The notes under the pieces: model-generated
What the model saw: only the letters and a program-made list of their open reading frames with translations
Databases searched by the model: none
Told to the model about the DNA's origin: nothing
Position numbers and translations under genes: made by a program
Source of the DNA: an uncultured Clostridia bacterium
Lineage (GTDB): Bacteria > Bacillota > Clostridia > Oscillospirales > Ruminococcaceae
Reading direction: 5' to 3'
NCBI GenBank assembly: GCA_947624375.1
Contig: CANQKD010000001.1
Coordinates: 1 to 64,000 of the forward strand
DNA: 64,000 bases
Shown here: in pieces, positions 1-8,702 of the stretch
Position numbering within the stretch: position 1 is the first letter of the stretch
Layout of the letters: each line of letters begins with the position of its first letter

Positions 1-8
1 AGAAGTTA

Positions 9-659
9 TCAGTGTGCAAGTATGGTGTAAGTGGCTTCCCAGTTTCGCATAATTTGCACATCTGAAAATCCTGCTTTCTTTAGAACCTCAATTTCATGCT
101 CCACTGTCAGTGGCGTGTCATAGTGATAAAACACATTTGGTTCAAGTCTCTGCTCGCTTTTCAGCCTTTCCAATTCAGAAAAGTAAAAATGCTCTGCTTC
201 TTCCGAATCTGCGAAATAATCTGTCAGAACGAAATATCCATTGTCGGTCAGTGCAATATTCAGTTTTTTATACAGTTTCAGCTTTTGTGCGGCGGTGAAA
301 TGATGCAGCGATTCGACTGATACGGCGGCGTCAAAGCAGTTTGTTTCAAAAGGAACATCGAAATAAGAACCGCAAATCAGCTTGATTTTACGGTCTGAAA
401 ATTTCTGTTTCAGTGCTGACAGCATATCGGCTGACAAATCAATTCCCACCACTGACGCTTCACCATTTAGAGTGAAGTAGTATTCAAGTTCAATTCCTGT
501 ACCACAGCCTAAATCAAGCACATAAGCATCATGCTTTGGCGGCAGCAAGGCTGCTGTATAGGGATAAAATTCCTTTGCGCCTTTAATTTTCATCATCATA
601 TGTTCGTCGTACCCATTCAAGCGGGTAGCAAAAAAAGCGTCCATTTTCTCAAGTTTCAT
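9..659 (-). CDS. Class I SAM-dependent methyltransferase
   Basis: A 216-residue protein with the class I (Rossmann) methyltransferase core. Motif I is VLDLGCGTGIELEYY at about residues 47-61, the acidic residue after beta-2 lies in VVGIDLSADML, and an SVESLHHF segment matches motif IV-V. It should transfer a methyl group from S-adenosylmethionine, but the sequence does not show the substrate. It is cytosolic, with no signal peptide or membrane segment. The ATG is preceded by GAGG about five bases upstream. It reads out of the left edge and is separated from the next gene by a tRNA. The UbiE/Methyltransf_25-like fold is clear; the specific role is unknown. Confidence 0.85.
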   Translation of the reverse strand: MKLEKMDAFFATRLNGYDEHMMMKIKGAKEFYPYTAALLPPKHDAYVLDLGCGTGIELEYYFTLNGEASVVGIDLSADMLSALKQKFSDRKIKLICGSYFDVPFETNCFDAAVSVESLHHFTAAQKLKLYKKLNIALTDNGYFVLTDYFADSEEAEHFYFSELERLKSEQRLEPNVFYHYDTPLTVEHEIEVLKKAGFSDVQIMRNWEATYTILAH

Positions 660-731
660 ATTATCCTCACTAAATCCCGATTTGTCTGGCAGTTTATCCG
701 ACAGAAGTGTTGTGATATATTTTCTAAAAAA

Positions 732-830
732 AGTGAATAATGAAAAATGAATAGTGAATAACGAATAGTACAGAAATGCCGCCGTACAGACTACTATTAT
801 CTATAAACTATTCTCTATTCACTATTCACT
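732..830. repeat. AT-rich imperfect long inverted repeat
   Basis: Two arms of about 40 bases, 732-771 and 791-830, are imperfect reverse complements built on the word AGTGAATA/GAATAGT, with a GTAC/GTAC pair near the apex around a 12-base GC-richer loop. It lies in the otherwise empty gap between the methyltransferase and tRNA-Trp. Similar words (AGTGAATATTGAATA) recur near 53937-53965 beside the other tRNA gene, so this may be a dispersed intergenic element or a small MITE-like repeat. No target-site duplication was identified. Confidence 0.5.
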
Positions 831-859
831 GAGTCTTTAACGCTAGTTAAAGGCGTTTC

Positions 860-935
860 TGGCAGGGGCAGAAGGACTCGAACCCTCGGCACGTGGTTTT
901 GGAGACCACTGCTCTACCATCTGAGCTATACCCCT
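860..935 (-). tRNA. tRNA-Trp (CCA anticodon)
   Basis: The complement folds as a standard 76-nt tRNA. The acceptor stem is AGGGGTA with TGCCCCT, the D arm starts at GCTC, and the anticodon stem GTGGT/ACCAC carries loop CTCCAAA (anticodon CCA). The T arm contains GGTTCGAGT, the discriminator is G, and the 3' CCA is encoded. It has its own strong promoter upstream. Confidence 0.97.
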
Positions 936-953
936 GTATTTTACGACTTTATT

Positions 954-982
954 ATTATATCACAGCAAATCTTTCTTGTCAA
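954..982 (-). promoter_or_regulatory. Sigma-A promoter for tRNA-Trp
   Basis: On the minus strand TTGACA (977-982) and TATAAT (954-959) are separated by exactly 17 bases, a perfect consensus, ending about 19 bases before the tRNA 5' end. Confidence 0.85.
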
Positions 983-1040
983 GAGCTTTTTGATATTTTT
1001 TACATCAGAATATTTCTGACCAATTTGTTGAAACTAATTA

Positions 1041-1069
1041 TTGCATTTTGCCTGAAAGTATGATACAAT
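1041..1069 (+). promoter_or_regulatory. Sigma-A promoter for the recD2 operon
   Basis: TTGCAT (1041-1046), a 17-base spacer and TACAAT (1064-1069) lie about 60 bases before the small membrane protein that opens the recD2-comF operon. Confidence 0.65.
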
Positions 1070-1128
1070 ATATAGTGTATAGCAAATTCAAGCCGTCTGG
1101 CATATCCTGTAGTACGGGGGTGTGCCTT

Positions 1129-1488
1129 ATGAATGGTCTGTATATAATATCACTTATAGTTGCTTTTTTGTCCGTGCTGCCGATAGTTATTCTTGTATGC
1201 CTTTCGGATAAGCACGGAAAAAAGCAGTTACATATCATCTGCGGCGACAGCTTTGCAAATACAGATGTACTCGAGCAGCGTATACGCGAGATATGGTGGG
1301 AAGACCGCTTTAACAGCGACAGCGCGTGCCGCAACATTTTTGTACTTACAGACAGCAAAAAACTGCGCAAAGAGCTTTTGGCAAGGCTTAAAGACGACCT
1401 GCCGCAGCTTGTGATAAAAAACAACAAAAGACTTATAAAGCTTCTGAGGAATGAAGAATATGAACACAAAAAAATATACCACGCTTAA
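1129..1488 (+). CDS. Small membrane-anchored protein upstream of recD2
   Basis: A 119-residue protein with one strongly hydrophobic N-terminal segment (about residues 4-25, starting NGLYIISLIVAFL), followed by a soluble charged domain with a basic, helical C-terminus (residues 80-119). The ATG at 1129 was chosen because GGGGGTG lies 8-14 bases before it; an in-frame upstream ATG at 1048 would overlap the promoter region and add an unlikely leader. Its end overlaps the recD2 start by about 29 bases, so the two are probably translationally coupled. I do not recognise a family. A cytosolic domain tethered to the membrane is all that can be read. Confidence 0.7.
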   Translation: MNGLYIISLIVAFLSVLPIVILVCLSDKHGKKQLHIICGDSFANTDVLEQRIREIWWEDRFNSDSACRNIFVLTDSKKLRKELLARLKDDLPQLVIKNNKRLIKLLRNEEYEHKKIYHA

Positions 1489-3688
1489 AGGCACGGTAGA
1501 CAGTGTAGTACATATCAGCGAGGAAACAGGTTTTGCCGTTATAATGCTCAATGCGGACGGAAAACCTGTTACCGTCGTGGGCGAAATAGGCGACGTTGAC
1601 GAGGGTGAAGTGCTCGATCTGGTGGGAGAGTATACCACTCACCGCAAGTATGGCGAGCAGTTCAAAGCGCACCTTTGTGAGCGCGCCCTGCCTGCAAAAA
1701 TCACCGATATACGAAAGTATCTCGCAGGCGGAGTTATCAAGGGCATTGGACCTGTGCTTGCAAAAAAGATAGTCGATATGTTCGGCGAGAGAGTTTTTGA
1801 AGTTTTTGAAAACGACCCCATGCAGCTTACTAAGATAGACGGTATTTCACCCAGAAAGGCGAAGAAATACGCCGAAGAATTTGCTGATAAGTTTGCGGTA
1901 AAGAGGCTGATGTCGTATCTTTCGTCTAACGGTATAGCCGTAACTTACGCTATTCGAGCCTATAAAGCGTGGGGTACCTGCGCCCTTGAAATGATAGAGA
2001 GCAACCCTTACTGTATGTGCTCTTTCGAGGTCGGTCTGCCGTTTGGTAAAGCTGATGAAATAGGTCAGCGGCAAAATCTTGCATACGACTGCGAAGAACG
2101 CGTCCGCGCAGGTATAATGACTGTTCTTCTTAAAAATTCCACGGAGGGGCACACCTGCCTGCCTACAGATAAACTTTGTCAGCTCAGCTGCAATTTTCTG
2201 ACTGTAACAGAAGATAAGTTTGACGAGATACTTCAAATGCTGCATGATGACAAAGTAGTTATCCGCTATACCAAAAAAAGCGGCAGAACCTATGAAATGC
2301 TGCTTGACTTTGCAAAAGCTGATGTCAACGTTTCTCGCCGTCTTAATATTATGAGCCAGCTTGCGTATGACAGTAAAGAAGATTTCAGCGATGTTATTGA
2401 TATTGCTCAGGAGCAAAACGGCATTACCTATGAGGAAATACAGCGCGAGGCTATAAACACCGCGCTTTCTACGGGATTTTTAGTTCTTACCGGCGGACCG
2501 GGCACAGGCAAGACCACCACTTTAAATGCCATAATTTCTTTGTTTGAACAGCAGGGTCTTAACGTTATGGTAACAGCCCCCACGGGCAGAGCCGCAAAAC
2601 GCCTTACCGAACTTACGGGGCACGATGCCAAAACGATACACCGCCTGCTTGAAGTAAAGTATGCAGACGGCGATGTGCCGCATTTTACACATAATGAAGA
2701 AAATTTACTCGGCTGTGATGTGTGCGTTGTAGATGAGATGTCAATGGTAGATTCTCTGCTGTTTGATGCCCTTTTGCGCGCGCTGCCTCTCACCTGTAAA
2801 CTAATTCTTGTAGGTGACAGCGACCAGCTGCCCTCAGTAGGTGCAGGCAATGTTTTGAAAGATATTATTGAAAGCGAAAAAGTGCCCGTTGTACAGCTGC
2901 ATGAGGTGTTCAGACAAGCGCAGTGCAGCCGCATAGTCACAAACGCGCACAGAATAATAAAAGGCGAGCAAATTATCAGGGGCGACTGCGACGACTTCTT
3001 TTTCTTTTCAAGAAGCGGCAGGGGAGTGGCAGAGCTTATTGTAGACCTTTGTAAGGACAGGCTTCCTGCCGAGTACGGGATAATACCTACCGAGCATATA
3101 CAGGTCTTGTCACCCACGCGTATAGGCATGAGCGGTACGACAGAGCTAAACCATGTGCTTCAGGAAAAATTAAATCCGCCATCAGATGATAAAGCTGAGA
3201 TAAAAACCTTTATGAATACCTTCCGTGTCGGCGATAAAGTGATGCAGAATCGCAACAATTATGATATAGTCTGGCGCAGAGAAACAGAAAAAGGCGTTGA
3301 ACAGGGCGCTGAAATATACAACGGCGATATAGGCACTATTCTTGATATAAACCGCTCTACAGGTCTTGTAACTATAGATTTTGACGGCAGGGAATGTCTG
3401 TATACTGTTTCCATGATGGAGAACATCGAGCTTGCATATGCCGTTACGGTGCATAAAAGCCAGGGCAGCGAGTTTGATTATGTTATATACGCCGCCGATG
3501 AGTGCAACGAAAAGCTTCTTTACCGCAATTTGCTGTATACAGCCGTTACAAGGGCAAGAAAGATGTTTATTATTGTGGGCTCTGCCGCTGTTATAAACTA
3601 TATGATACAGCACAACCATAAAACAAACAGATATACCTGTCTTAAAGAAATGCTGGCTGAGGATAACGGCGATGAAGTGGATATATAA
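1460..3688 (+). CDS. recD2: RecD2-type ATP-dependent DNA helicase
   Basis: A 742-residue SF1B 5'-3' DNA helicase of the RecD2 (RecD-like without RecBC) family. An N-terminal OB-like domain is followed by helix-hairpin-helix segments (GVIKGIGPVLAKKIVDMF near residue 90, then DGISPRKAKK). Walker A GGPGTGKTT is at about 345-353, Walker B is VVDEMSMVD, motif III is LVGDSDQLPSVGAG, and motifs V/VI are AVTVHKSQGSEFD and LYTAVTRARK. The length is normal for RecD2. The start at 1460 is preferred over 1451 because GAGGA sits nine bases upstream. It acts in DNA repair and mismatch-related processing. It overlaps both neighbours, the small membrane protein and comF, indicating one operon. Confidence 0.95.
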   Translation: MNTKKYTTLKGTVDSVVHISEETGFAVIMLNADGKPVTVVGEIGDVDEGEVLDLVGEYTTHRKYGEQFKAHLCERALPAKITDIRKYLAGGVIKGIGPVLAKKIVDMFGERVFEVFENDPMQLTKIDGISPRKAKKYAEEFADKFAVKRLMSYLSSNGIAVTYAIRAYKAWGTCALEMIESNPYCMCSFEVGLPFGKADEIGQRQNLAYDCEERVRAGIMTVLLKNSTEGHTCLPTDKLCQLSCNFLTVTEDKFDEILQMLHDDKVVIRYTKKSGRTYEMLLDFAKADVNVSRRLNIMSQLAYDSKEDFSDVIDIAQEQNGITYEEIQREAINTALSTGFLVLTGGPGTGKTTTLNAIISLFEQQGLNVMVTAPTGRAAKRLTELTGHDAKTIHRLLEVKYADGDVPHFTHNEENLLGCDVCVVDEMSMVDSLLFDALLRALPLTCKLILVGDSDQLPSVGAGNVLKDIIESEKVPVVQLHEVFRQAQCSRIVTNAHRIIKGEQIIRGDCDDFFFFSRSGRGVAELIVDLCKDRLPAEYGIIPTEHIQVLSPTRIGMSGTTELNHVLQEKLNPPSDDKAEIKTFMNTFRVGDKVMQNRNNYDIVWRRETEKGVEQGAEIYNGDIGTILDINRSTGLVTIDFDGRECLYTVSMMENIELAYAVTVHKSQGSEFDYVIYAADECNEKLLYRNLLYTAVTRARKMFIIVGSAAVINYMIQHNHKTNRYTCLKEMLAEDNGDEVDI

Positions 3689-4400
3689 AGTCGAGGCGTT
3701 TTTACTTGATATTTTCTTTCCGAACAAATGCCCGGTGTGCGATAAAGATATAGGCTATGATGAACTTATGTGCCGCGAGTGCGAGAAGCAGCTTGAGTTT
3801 ATCGGTGATGATCTTTGCCCGCGCTGCGGACAGATAAAGTGCATCTGCGAAAGGGAAGAGCTTTATTACGACAGGTGTTTTTCATTTATATTGTATAAAG
3901 ATGCAGGCAAAAGCGGCGTGCTTGCTTTGAAAGACCGCCACGGAACAGGTTTTGCGGAATATTTTGCAATAAAGGCGGCAGAATATCTCAAAGAAAACGG
4001 GCTTTCCGATAAGATAGATATTATAACATCTGTGCCCGTTACAAAGCGCAAAATGCGTGAAACAGGCTATAACCATGCACATATTTACGCTAATATGATA
4101 CACAGGCACACCTGTATTCCCGTAAACGGCAAGCTTCTTATTAAGACAGACAAAACGCTGGTGCAGCATGATCTTTCTGCCGAAGAGAGAAAACAGCGAG
4201 CCGCAAAGGCTTTTAAATTTATTGGCGATGAAGATCTTGTCCGCGGCAAAACGGTGCTTTTGTGCGATGATATACTAACTACCGGCAGTACTTTAAGCTA
4301 CTGTGCAAAGGCTCTTAAACAGGCAGGAGCGAAAAACGTTATATGCTGCACTATTGCGATAACACCGCTCGGCGGCAAAGACAAAAGCGCAGATGTATAA
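3672..4400 (+). CDS. comF: ComF family phosphoribosyltransferase-like protein
   Basis: A 242-residue ComF family protein. The N-terminus has a double zinc-ribbon (CPVC, CREC, CPRCG, CIC within residues 17-57). The C-terminus has a type I phosphoribosyltransferase fold with the PRPP loop VLLCDDILTTGSTL. In competent bacteria ComF is needed for DNA uptake and interacts with the replication/recombination machinery, and its pairing with recD2 fits a DNA-handling role. It starts inside the last codons of recD2 (17-base overlap) with GAGGATAA upstream. No other competence genes are in the window, so competence itself is not implied. Confidence 0.9.
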   Translation: MKWIYKVEAFLLDIFFPNKCPVCDKDIGYDELMCRECEKQLEFIGDDLCPRCGQIKCICEREELYYDRCFSFILYKDAGKSGVLALKDRHGTGFAEYFAIKAAEYLKENGLSDKIDIITSVPVTKRKMRETGYNHAHIYANMIHRHTCIPVNGKLLIKTDKTLVQHDLSAEERKQRAAKAFKFIGDEDLVRGKTVLLCDDILTTGSTLSYCAKALKQAGAKNVICCTIAITPLGGKDKSADV

Positions 4401-4450
4401 ATAAAGACCTTTCGGATATATTATGTATATCTGATACGGAGGTCATGGCA

Positions 4451-4639
4451 ATGCTTGAAAAGAACGATCTTAACATTTTGCAGTCGGTAATAGCCAGAGA
4501 AAGTGAGCTTATAGAAAAATACGAGAACTATTTGCAGCAGATACGCGAACCACAGCTGAGAAGCGATGTTCAGAGCCTGCTTGCACAGCACAGAAATCAG
4601 TACAACGCCATGCTTGGCATACTGGAGGGCGGAGAATGA
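4451..4639 (+). CDS. Small helical protein A of an overlapping pair
   Basis: A 62-residue, charge-rich, almost entirely helical protein with no Cys and no membrane segment. The start at ATG 4451 is supported by ACGGAGG ending eight bases upstream; an ATG two codons earlier sits too close to the ribosome-binding site. It follows comF by 50 bases, and its stop overlaps the next start (ATGA). The helix-turn-helix-hairpin look, with a PQLRSDVQSLLAQHRNQY segment, loosely recalls short ferritin-like spore-coat (CotF-type) helices. That is only an impression, and I do not assign a function. Confidence 0.65.
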   Translation: MLEKNDLNILQSVIARESELIEKYENYLQQIREPQLRSDVQSLLAQHRNQYNAMLGILEGGE

Positions 4640-4809
4640 AACAAAGTGACAAAGATATTATTTCTATGCTTATAGAAAACAACGCCTCTCAGCTTATAAG
4701 TATGTGCACCGCAATAACAAAAGTAAGCGACACAGCGCTTGAACAGCTTTTGCAGACCGATATTTTTGAGAACGTAAGAATTATACAAAAACTAAAAGGA
4801 ATGAAATAA
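4636..4809 (+). CDS. Small helical protein B of an overlapping pair
   Basis: A 57-residue protein that begins KQSDKDIISMLIENNASQ and ends QKLKGMK. Evidence that it is real: a good GGAGGGCGGAG ribosome-binding site just before ATG 4636, a 4-base ATGA overlap with the preceding gene, the same codon habits as its neighbours, and a terminator starting three bases after the stop. It is predicted helical and cytosolic. It probably acts together with the 62-residue protein encoded immediately upstream. No family recognised. Confidence 0.6.
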   Translation: MKQSDKDIISMLIENNASQLISMCTAITKVSDTALEQLLQTDIFENVRIIQKLKGMK

Positions 4810-4811
4810 AA

Positions 4812-4843
4812 AACTCCCGATACCGCATAAAGTATCGGGAGTT
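4812..4843. terminator. Bidirectional terminator between recD2 operon and prs-like gene
   Basis: A perfect 12-bp stem (AACTCCCGATAC with GTATCGGGAGTT) and an 8-base loop. T-rich sequence follows on the plus strand and an A-run precedes, giving a U-run on the minus strand. It sits between two convergent genes and can serve both. Confidence 0.9.
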
Positions 4844-4854
4844 AGTTATGTTTG

Positions 4855-6000
4855 TTATTTCAGCCTGCCTGTGTTTTTAAGCAGAGAGATTATCTTTTCG
4901 TGTGGGTCAATTATCGCGGATATCGAAAGATCATGATTGAGAGAAGCTATAAAGTATGCTATGTATTTTGCGCAGTCGACCTCGTGGAACCACTCTCTTG
5001 ACAGAAGCTCGGGCGTTCTGTATGTTAAATTCGTGCCGAACACACCGTCTATCATGCCTTTGTTGTATGCCTCGTCAAACAGCGAAAGACCGTTTGTAAA
5101 CAGAGGGTAAGTAGCATATGCATAAATTTTGCGCGCATCTCTCTTTTTAAGCTCGGCGGCAACTTCAAGCATCGATTCGCCCGAAGATATTATGTCATCG
5201 GCTATGAATACGTCTTTTCCGCCTACAGAATTGCCGAGAAATTCATGTGCAACTATCGGGTTTCTGCCATTTACAATTACCGAATAATCGCGCCTTTTGT
5301 AGAACATACCGAGGTCAACACCCAGAACCGAGGCATAATACATATTTCTGTTTATTGCGCCCTCGTCGGGTGATACTATCATGAAGTGTTCCTTGTCAAC
5401 GTTTATATCGGGTATCGCCCTGAACAGCGCTTTCAGTACCTGATATGTAGGAATAACGTTATCAAAGCCCATAAGGGGTATGGCGTTCTGAACGCGCGGA
5501 TCGTGTGCGTCAAAAGTTATGATGTTCGCAACTCCCATAGACTCCAGTTCCTGAAGAGCCACAGCGCAGTCAAGCGATTCGCGGTAGCTTCTTCTGTGCT
5601 GCCTGCCGCCGTAAAGTATAGGCATTATAACGTTTATGCGGTGAGCCTTGCCGCCTGCCGCCTGAATAAGTCTTTTAAGATCCTGATAATGGTCATCGGG
5701 CGACATAGAGTTGTGCGAACCGAACATATCGTACTTTACGTTGTAATTACCAACGTCGCACAGTATAAACAAGTCGTCGCCGCGAACGGTAGATTTTATA
5801 AGCGCCTTGCCGTCACCCGAAGAAAATCTCGGGCAGTCGGTCTCAACAAGATATGAATCCTGCTCCGAACCGCCTTGCTTGTACCATTCAACAAGGTATC
5901 GGTTGATCTTTTCGGCAAGCTCCTGAGTACCATTCATTGCAATAATACCAAGATTAGCCACTTTGTCCTGCTGATTAAACAGCATATCATTTTTTTCCAT
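4855..6000 (-). CDS. prs: Ribose-phosphate pyrophosphokinase (divergent long form)
   Basis: A 381-residue member of the PRPP synthetase family, which makes phosphoribosyl pyrophosphate from ribose 5-phosphate and ATP for nucleotide, His and Trp synthesis. Family motifs are present but altered. The ATP-binding loop reads GGRQHRRSYRESLD, the pyrophosphate region FDAHDPRVQ replaces the usual FDLHAGQ, and the PRPP-binding loop is FIADDIISSGESML. SPDEGAINR matches the canonical SPDxGGV region. It is about 65 residues longer than the classical enzyme. The start at 6000 is preferred because GGAGAGG lies nine bases upstream; an in-frame ATG at 6006 is too close. It is a single gene with its own promoter, divergent from murD. 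Confidence 0.85.
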   Translation of the reverse strand: MEKNDMLFNQQDKVANLGIIAMNGTQELAEKINRYLVEWYKQGGSEQDSYLVETDCPRFSSGDGKALIKSTVRGDDLFILCDVGNYNVKYDMFGSHNSMSPDDHYQDLKRLIQAAGGKAHRINVIMPILYGGRQHRRSYRESLDCAVALQELESMGVANIITFDAHDPRVQNAIPLMGFDNVIPTYQVLKALFRAIPDINVDKEHFMIVSPDEGAINRNMYYASVLGVDLGMFYKRRDYSVIVNGRNPIVAHEFLGNSVGGKDVFIADDIISSGESMLEVAAELKKRDARKIYAYATYPLFTNGLSLFDEAYNKGMIDGVFGTNLTYRTPELLSREWFHEVDCAKYIAYFIASLNHDLSISAIIDPHEKIISLLKNTGRLK

Positions 6001-6061
6001 AACCATTATCCTCTCCGCGTTTTTGAAGGGCAGTGCCCCGTCCGAACATATCTATATATTG

Positions 6062-6090
6062 ATTATAACTTATTTAAACTTAATTTACAA
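6062..6090 (-). promoter_or_regulatory. Sigma-A promoter for the prs-like gene
   Basis: On the minus strand TTGTAA (6085-6090), a 17-base AT-rich spacer and TATAAT (6062-6067) give a leader of roughly 55 bases that includes a small GGGCA/TGCCC hairpin. Confidence 0.7.
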
Positions 6091-6193
6091 TACCTAAATA
6101 TTGATTTCTGTTTATTTTACAAAAATTTTAAATATCGGTCAATATATTTTTACGATATGGATATGTAATAAGAATAATATTGTCAAAAAAATA

Positions 6194-6222
6194 TTGCTAT
6201 TTTTCTTAAAATGTTATATAAT
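6194..6222 (+). promoter_or_regulatory. Sigma-A promoter for murD and downstream genes
   Basis: TTGCTA (6194-6199), a 17-base spacer and TATAAT (6217-6222) end about 50 bases before the murD start. Confidence 0.7.
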
Positions 6223-6272
6223 ATAAGAGTGTATAACTATAAAATGACATAAGACAAGGAGAAAAGTGCGAT

Positions 6273-7667
6273 ATGACAAAGACAGAACGATTTTTTGAAG
6301 AGCTTAAAAACAGGAAGATCGCCGTTATAGGGGCAGGGGTAAGCCACCTTGATATGATAAAGCTTTTCCTGTCAAAGGGTATAGACGTTACCGTGTGCGA
6401 CAAGTCAGACAAGGAAAAATTTGGTGCAGACCTTTACAATGAGCTTGAAAGCCTGGGTGCGAAGTTTGCTTTGGGCGAGGGCTACCTTGACGAAATGCTA
6501 AAATGCGATGTTATCTTCCGCACGCCGGGTATGTATTACAATTCGCCTGCGCTAACTGAGGCTCACACAAAAGGGATAGTTGTAACATCGGAAACTGAGG
6601 CGTTCTTTGACCTGTGCCCGTGCAAGATATATGCAATAACGGGCTCTGACGGCAAGACCACCACAACCACGCTGGTGTCCGAGTTTTTCAAGGCTGAGGG
6701 CAAAAATGTGCATCTCGGAGGCAATATAGGCAAGGCTCTGCTGCCGATGATAGAGAGCGTTAAAGACGATGATGTAGCGGTAGTTGAGCTTTCAAGCTTT
6801 CAGTTGCTTTCAATGCGCGAATCGCCAGATGTGGCAGGAATCACGAATATAACGCCGAATCATCTTAACGTGCATGGCACTATGGAAGAATATATAGGCG
6901 CAAAATGCAATCTTTTGCTGCACCAGAACGCTTTTTCGAGGGCAGTGCTCAGCTATGACAATGAAACTACACGTAAGCTTAGCGATATAGTAAGGGGAGA
7001 TCTTCGGTATTTCAGCCGCAGGGTAAAGGTAGATAACGGCGCATTTCTGCGCGAGGACGGTATGCTTTGTTATAACGACCACGGCAATATAACAGAATAC
7101 TGCCACAAAGATGACATACGCATACCCGGTATGCACAATGTTGAAAACTATCTTACCGCAATTGCAATGACTTATCCCGAGGTATCGCCCGAAACGGTGA
7201 AAAAGACAGCAAAAGAGTTTGCAGGCGTTGAGCACAGGATAGAATTTGTCCGTGAGCTTGACGGCGTTAAGTATTACAACAATTCAATTGCCTCCAGCCC
7301 GACAAGGGTGCTTGCCTGCCTTGCATCGTTTGATCAGAAACAGATACTTATACAGGGCGGCTCTGACAAGGGCATATCGTTTGAACCTATGGCTGACCCT
7401 ATCTGCCGCAAGTGCAAGGTGCTTATCCTCATGGGTCAGACAGCGCAGAAAATTCAGGACGCCGTGACCGCATCGCCGCTTTTCAAAGACAGCGGTATAA
7501 AGATAATTCGTGTTGAAAATATGCAGCAGGCTGTTCAGGCGGCGCATGACAACGCAGTGCCGGGAGATATTGTTTCTCTCTCGCCGGCGTGTGCAAGTTT
7601 TGATATGTACAGAATGTTTGAAGAACGCGGAAAGCACTTCAAACAATGTGTGAATGAACTTAAATAA
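6273..7667 (+). CDS. murD: UDP-N-acetylmuramoyl-L-alanine--D-glutamate ligase
   Basis: A 464-residue cytosolic Mur ligase that adds D-glutamate to UDP-MurNAc-L-Ala in peptidoglycan precursor synthesis. The N-terminal Rossmann domain begins KIAVIGAGVSHLDMIKLF. The ATP-binding loop is AITGSDGKTTTT at about residues 125-136. The central domain holds ELSSFQL and NITPNHLNVHG, and the C-terminal domain holds NNSIASSPT and SLSPACASFDMY, all hallmarks of MurD. Length is normal. AAGGAGAA lies about 12 bases before the ATG. It is the first gene of a long plus-strand run; murB lies 6 kb downstream in the same run. Confidence 0.95.
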   Translation: MTKTERFFEELKNRKIAVIGAGVSHLDMIKLFLSKGIDVTVCDKSDKEKFGADLYNELESLGAKFALGEGYLDEMLKCDVIFRTPGMYYNSPALTEAHTKGIVVTSETEAFFDLCPCKIYAITGSDGKTTTTTLVSEFFKAEGKNVHLGGNIGKALLPMIESVKDDDVAVVELSSFQLLSMRESPDVAGITNITPNHLNVHGTMEEYIGAKCNLLLHQNAFSRAVLSYDNETTRKLSDIVRGDLRYFSRRVKVDNGAFLREDGMLCYNDHGNITEYCHKDDIRIPGMHNVENYLTAIAMTYPEVSPETVKKTAKEFAGVEHRIEFVRELDGVKYYNNSIASSPTRVLACLASFDQKQILIQGGSDKGISFEPMADPICRKCKVLILMGQTAQKIQDAVTASPLFKDSGIKIIRVENMQQAVQAAHDNAVPGDIVSLSPACASFDMYRMFEERGKHFKQCVNELK

Positions 7668-7679
7668 CAGGTGAATTCT

Positions 7680-8690
7680 ATGGGTCTTGATACTTATGAG
7701 CTTCTGAAAGCTCTTGTAGAGAAAAATGGCGTTTCGGGTGCTGAAAACAGCACGGCGCAGTATGTAAAAGAAATTCTGAGCAGTTACGGCGAAACTAGCA
7801 TTGATGTTCTCGGCAATGTGCTTTGCAAAGTCGGCAGATTTGACGATAGCAAGCCGACACTGCTGCTTGATGCGCATATTGACGAGATAGGAATGATAGT
7901 TACCTACATTACCGATGATGGCTTTCTTAAAGTTTCAAACGTTGGCGGCATTGATAACAGGGTGCTGACAGGTCAGACGGTGAAGATATACGGCAGAAAA
8001 ACCGTTGACGGCGTTATTGCTTCCACTCCTCCGCATCTGAAAAAAGACAGCTCAACCGCCGCAGATATTTCCGATATTTATATAGATATCGGCATGGCAG
8101 GCAGCGAGGCTGAAGAAATAATTTCCCTCGGCGACAGGGTTTGTATTTTTAACCATCTTGAAAAGCTGGAGGGCAGCTTCGTTACTTCTCACGCGCTTGA
8201 CAACAGAGCAGGCTGCGCATCTGTTATTCTTGCCGCAGATATGCTTGAAAATGTAGATACTGAATATAACGTATGCGTTTTGCTTTCTGTTCAGGAAGAA
8301 GTGGGGGAGCGCGGCGCAAAAACAGGAGCTTTTTCGTTCGACTGCGACAAAGCTATAATTGTAGATGTATCTTTCGGGCTTACCCATGGTGAAGATGCGG
8401 CTGACTGCGGCGTTTGCGGCAATGGCGGCATGATAGGCATTGCCCCCTCGCTTAGCAGAGAGATGTCTGAAGAGCTTATAAATATTGCGAAAGATAAAGA
8501 TATTCCGTATCAGATAGAAGTTATGAACGGCAGAACGGGCACTAATGCAGATGCTATAGGCATTAGCAAAGGCGGCGCAAAAACTGTTACGCTTTCTGTT
8601 CCGCTCAAACATATGCATACGCCCGTTGAAGTTGTTGATATGCGCGATATCGAAAACACGGCGCGGCTGATATGTGAATATATAAAATAG
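7680..8690 (+). CDS. M42 family metallopeptidase (first of tandem pair)
   Basis: A 336-residue M42 aminopeptidase (glutamyl aminopeptidase/FrvX type), a cytosolic dinuclear-metal enzyme that usually forms dodecameric cages trimming short peptides. Metal and catalytic residues are visible: DAHIDEIG (His, Asp), ALDNRAGCA (bridging Asp), VQEEVGERGA (Glu-Glu), IIVDVSF (Asp) and HMHTPVEV (final His). The start at ATG 7680 is supported by CAGGTG six bases upstream; a GTG at 7671 is inside that Shine-Dalgarno. Twelve bases separate it from murD and twelve from its paralogue. Confidence 0.9.
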   Translation: MGLDTYELLKALVEKNGVSGAENSTAQYVKEILSSYGETSIDVLGNVLCKVGRFDDSKPTLLLDAHIDEIGMIVTYITDDGFLKVSNVGGIDNRVLTGQTVKIYGRKTVDGVIASTPPHLKKDSSTAADISDIYIDIGMAGSEAEEIISLGDRVCIFNHLEKLEGSFVTSHALDNRAGCASVILAADMLENVDTEYNVCVLLSVQEEVGERGAKTGAFSFDCDKAIIVDVSFGLTHGEDAADCGVCGNGGMIGIAPSLSREMSEELINIAKDKDIPYQIEVMNGRTGTNADAIGISKGGAKTVTLSVPLKHMHTPVEVVDMRDIENTARLICEYIK

Positions 8691-8702
8691 TGGTGATAAT
8701 AA

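Noticed and set aside
2428-3129. 233-codon minus-strand open frame inside recD2
   Set aside because: Antisense to conserved helicase motifs; Ser/Thr-rich shadow sequence with no start signal.
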